NCBI GenBank assembly: GCA_021613375.1
Contig: CM038717.1
Span: 36,235,199 to 36,299,198 of the forward strand
DNA length: 64,000 nt
Origin: Megaleporinus macrocephalus
Taxonomy: Eukaryota > Chordata > Actinopteri > Characiformes > Anostomidae
Direction: 5' to 3'
In this document: in pieces, positions 61,430-64,000 of the stretch
How the letters are laid out: each line of letters starts with the position of its first letter
Numbering within the stretch: the stretch's first letter is position 1
Notes under the pieces: generated by a model
The model's input: the letters and a program-made list of their open reading frames with translations, nothing else
Told to the model about the DNA's origin: nothing
Database searches by the model: none
Program-made: the position numbers and the translations under genes

Positions 61430-62921
61430 AACAGTAAATATAAAGATGTTATATATTCAAACGTATAAACTAAACTCGAATGTTTGTAAAGCGTGAACAG
61501 CTGTACTTCCAGATGGACGACTCTAGTCTGTAGGCAAGCCACAGAGTTCACAAGCAAACCAAGACAAACACCATCAAATCCTGAGGTTGAGGCTGTGATG
61601 TCAAACATATTCGAGGACGTGATGGAGCTCCATCTGCTAAAAGTAACTACAAGTCTGTAGATGTGTTGATTGATTGATTGTTTGACAGTAAACGCTGATA
61701 CACAGGGACGTATTGGGATGACAGTAAATTAATCTATAGTCTTAAAACTGAGTGTTTCCCACAGGAATATATTTTTTTGTACGGTTAAAATGCAACGTTA
61801 TTCTATTCATGCTCTTTTCATATTCTTGGCAGTGAAAATAAAAAAATACAGACGACAGAGCAGCTGTTCCAACGAATACAATTCAATTAAAATGCTAAAA
61901 GTCTCCAAAAAGCTGCCCGAACAGCACTTAAACTGGGCTGCAAAGTGGAAGTAGCTTCTGAAGGAGGTGATGAAGGTCTTCACAGTACGCTCACTTTTAC
62001 AAAATAGACGTGGCTGCCTTTCGCTTCAGTGGAAACCCTACGAGACGCCACAGTCAAGCTATTCCTTAAGAAGCGAATGAGATCTTAGAGCTCAGCAAGT
62101 TTCAGCTTCAAAACGAGGTGGAGGAACTCTTTCTTCTTTGGCTTTTCCAAAGTACAATCAGGCACAACATCACCGTTTACACGCTTGTCAAAACTGTTTG
62201 GACATTGTTCACAGTGCAATCAACTTAGCCAATGAATTTGCATCGTGTCCCGTGTGTATAGTTTGAATGGGGGGAAAAATTGTCTGAATATTTTGCATTG
62301 CAAAGGTTACTAAGGTGGCCAGTTAAAGCTAACGCTATTAGTGCTTCTGTCAGCCTTGCTAATACCAACAATACTAGAAGCATCTAGTGAGTATTTTGCA
62401 AGTAAATGATATTTCATTACAAGCGTTCTGTTTTTCCAGCGTCTGTTGAAACCTGGTTACTCAGAATTGGTACAAAGTCTTGTTTGTACCACTGCAGCCC
62501 TACCAGCGTCCACCTGGAGCCAAGTACTGCTGCTATTAATGTTCATGTGATATCATATACAGTACATTTAGCCACAGAGGTGTTATAACTCCAATGCTGA
62601 AACTACAAGAAGCTACTCAGGAATAACAAACATGTCCTGGCCAACGGAGTACGTGTGGGTCGAGAGTGTAACAGTGGGAATTAGCTTTCTGGAAAACTCT
62701 CCCTTTAACAGAACCACTGTGATTTAACCAGCGGTGTGTTTTTATGTTAACGTTAAATATCTGATGGTCATGCTGCGTTTGGGTGATCCTCCGTATTTCG
62801 TTACCTGTTCGTCTGGGAAGCAGGTAAGCGTGGCGGCTGTTTTTGGGTCAGCCAGAGAGCCAGAATCAGATGGAGTCAAATGAGGCTCTTCAGAGCGCTC
62901 GGCTCTGGTCCACATCACGAT
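61430..62921 (-). other. wdr41: probable wdr41 3' UTR
   Basis: This runs from the wdr41 TAG to the candidate poly(A) signals, without recognisable repeats or exons. Confidence 0.45.
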
Positions 62922-63062
62922 CTACAGGCCCTCCATCTCCTCCAGCTTCTGGAAGAGCGCCAGACTGCGCAGCTGCGACTCTCGCTCTCCGTCCTTCCAC
63001 ACGATGAGCAGATGGTCGGCGGAGCAGGTGACCAAACCTTTCTCACCGAAGCTCGCAAACAT
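62922..63062 (-). CDS. wdr41: wdr41 last coding exon
   Basis: On the - strand, after a CTGCAG acceptor (63063-63068), the exon reads MFASFGEKGLVTCSADHLLI and then VWKDGERESQLRSLALFQKL before EEMEGL and TAG. The Ser-Ala-Asp..IVW pattern is a WD-repeat D-strand. The WKDGERES.LRSL.LFQKLEE tail matches the C-terminus of WDR41, the partner of C9orf72 and SMCR8 in an autophagy and lysosome complex. The first residue is an internal Met in phase 0, not a start codon. Upstream exons lie beyond the window. Convergence with pde8b matches the gene order in other vertebrates. Confidence 0.86.
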   Translation of the reverse strand: MFASFGEKGLVTCSADHLLIVWKDGERESQLRSLALFQKLEEMEGL

Positions 63063-63462
63063 CTGCAGCACAAAGAAGTTCAGTGCCGGTCAGACGTGCC
63101 ACCTGAATGTATTATTCTCCAACTTTGAAATAGATTTTCATCTGAAAGCGTAAATTTCGGGGGTCATTAGGGTATTTTTTTAGGTTGTTCGTTCAATAAA
63201 GCCCAAATTACACACTATGAGGTGTTTTTTCACTGTGGATTAGGCTTCATTCATTACGACCTTGTTAAGACTTTGTTACGAGCATCAACTAATCACCTAA
63301 ACTCTAGTCCTCAATTCTGATTTAGTGTGTAATGGCAGAAACTCCTGTCTTGTGTTGTGTTTTTTACTCAAATTTCACCTTAAAGATCTTCACAGACTGA
63401 ACATATACATACTTAATAAGGGTACATATAGTCATCTTACATATAGTCGATGAGCATATATA

Positions 63463-64000
63463 CACTACACTGCCAAAAGTATTCACTCACCCATCCAAGT
63501 CAGTGAATTCAGGTGTTCCAATCACTTCATGGCCACAGGTGTATAAAACCAGTACCTAGTCATACAGACTGCTTCTACACACATTAGTGAAAGAACGTGT
63601 CGCTCTCAGGAGCTCAGTGAACTCCAGCGTGGTACCGTGAAAGGACGCCACCTGTACAACAAGTCCAGTCGTGAAGTTTCCTCACTACTAAATATTCCAC
63701 AGTGGACTGTCAGTGGTGTTATAACAAAGTGGAAGTGATTGGGAACGACAGCAGCTCAGCCACCTAGTGGTAGAACACGTACAATAACAGAGCAGGTCAG
63801 CGGATGCTGAGGAGCATAGTGCACAGAGGTCACCAACTTTCTACAGAGTCAATCACTACAGACCTCCAAACTTCATGTGGTCTTCAGATCAGCTCAAGAA
63901 CAGAGTGTAGAGAGCTTCATGGAATGGCTGAGCAGCTGCATCCAAGCACCAGAGCATAAAGCAAGGGTCATTAAGACATGGATGAGTGAACCTGGTAGAA
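63463..64000 (+). mobile_element. Tc1-like transposon, internally deleted, leaves the window
   Basis: Begins at a TA (63461-63462) with CACTACACTGCCAAAAGTAT. The body matches the 40393-41255 copy through AGAGAGCTTCATGGAATGG. It then jumps from GCTGCATCCAAG directly to AGAGCATAAAGCAAGGGTCA, removing the segment that encodes the first catalytic Asp and its surroundings. It is a nonautonomous copy whose right end is outside the window. Confidence 0.85.

Noticed and set aside
62880..63128. 82-codon + strand frame
   Set aside because: It is antisense to the wdr41 terminal exon, whose WD-repeat sequence and splice acceptor are on the - strand.

Overview
The window is vertebrate nuclear DNA, almost certainly from a teleost fish. 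Short coding exons sit in large introns full of fish-type DNA-transposon debris (Tc1-like, hAT-like, TTAA-bounded MITEs), a tRNA-derived SINE, many microsatellites and several very large minisatellites. There is no bacterial-style operon, CRISPR array or prophage.

The main gene is the 3' part of pde8b on the + strand, a high-affinity cAMP-specific 3',5'-cyclic nucleotide phosphodiesterase. Thirteen exons (899-953 through 48021-48130) were assembled by hand. All splice phases agree, all introns are GT-AG, and they encode the last 525 residues. These cover the end of the PAS domain, the linker, and the entire catalytic domain with its metal-binding His/Asp residues and nucleotide-pocket Gln/Phe. 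The N-terminal exons (REC domain and most of PAS) lie upstream of the window. Downstream, on the - strand, is the last coding exon of wdr41 (62922-63062), a WD-repeat protein. pde8b and wdr41 are convergent neighbours in other vertebrates, which supports both calls.

Layout: 1-898 upstream intron, A-rich repeats; 899-4885 two exons with a TTAA-bounded element and a MITE; 5131-11900 a 6.8-kb minisatellite of about 24-25 bp; 14085-27249 six exons among microsatellites, a SINE, a 46-bp and a 17-bp minisatellite, palindromic elements and hAT copies; 29329-35915 a second 6.6-kb minisatellite (24 bp, TTAGGG- and GTAAGT-containing); 36029-42558 four exons with Tc1 and hAT remnants; 43309-46440 a 39-bp and a 20-bp minisatellite; about 47372-48018 a pure pyrimidine tract running into the last pde8b exon; 48131-59270 probable pde8b 3' UTR or intergenic DNA; 59400-60866 nested MITEs; 61400-63062 the wdr41 3' end; 63463-64000 a Tc1-like copy leaving the window.

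I see no evidence of a new enzymatic or defence system. The notable content is structural. Two giant intronic minisatellites and at least five tandem arrays begin next to transposon ends. There is also an extreme AG-free polypyrimidine tract at a splice acceptor, and nested transposon insertions whose order can be read from target-site duplications. Family names for transposons rest on remembered motifs and terminal structures, not on a database search.
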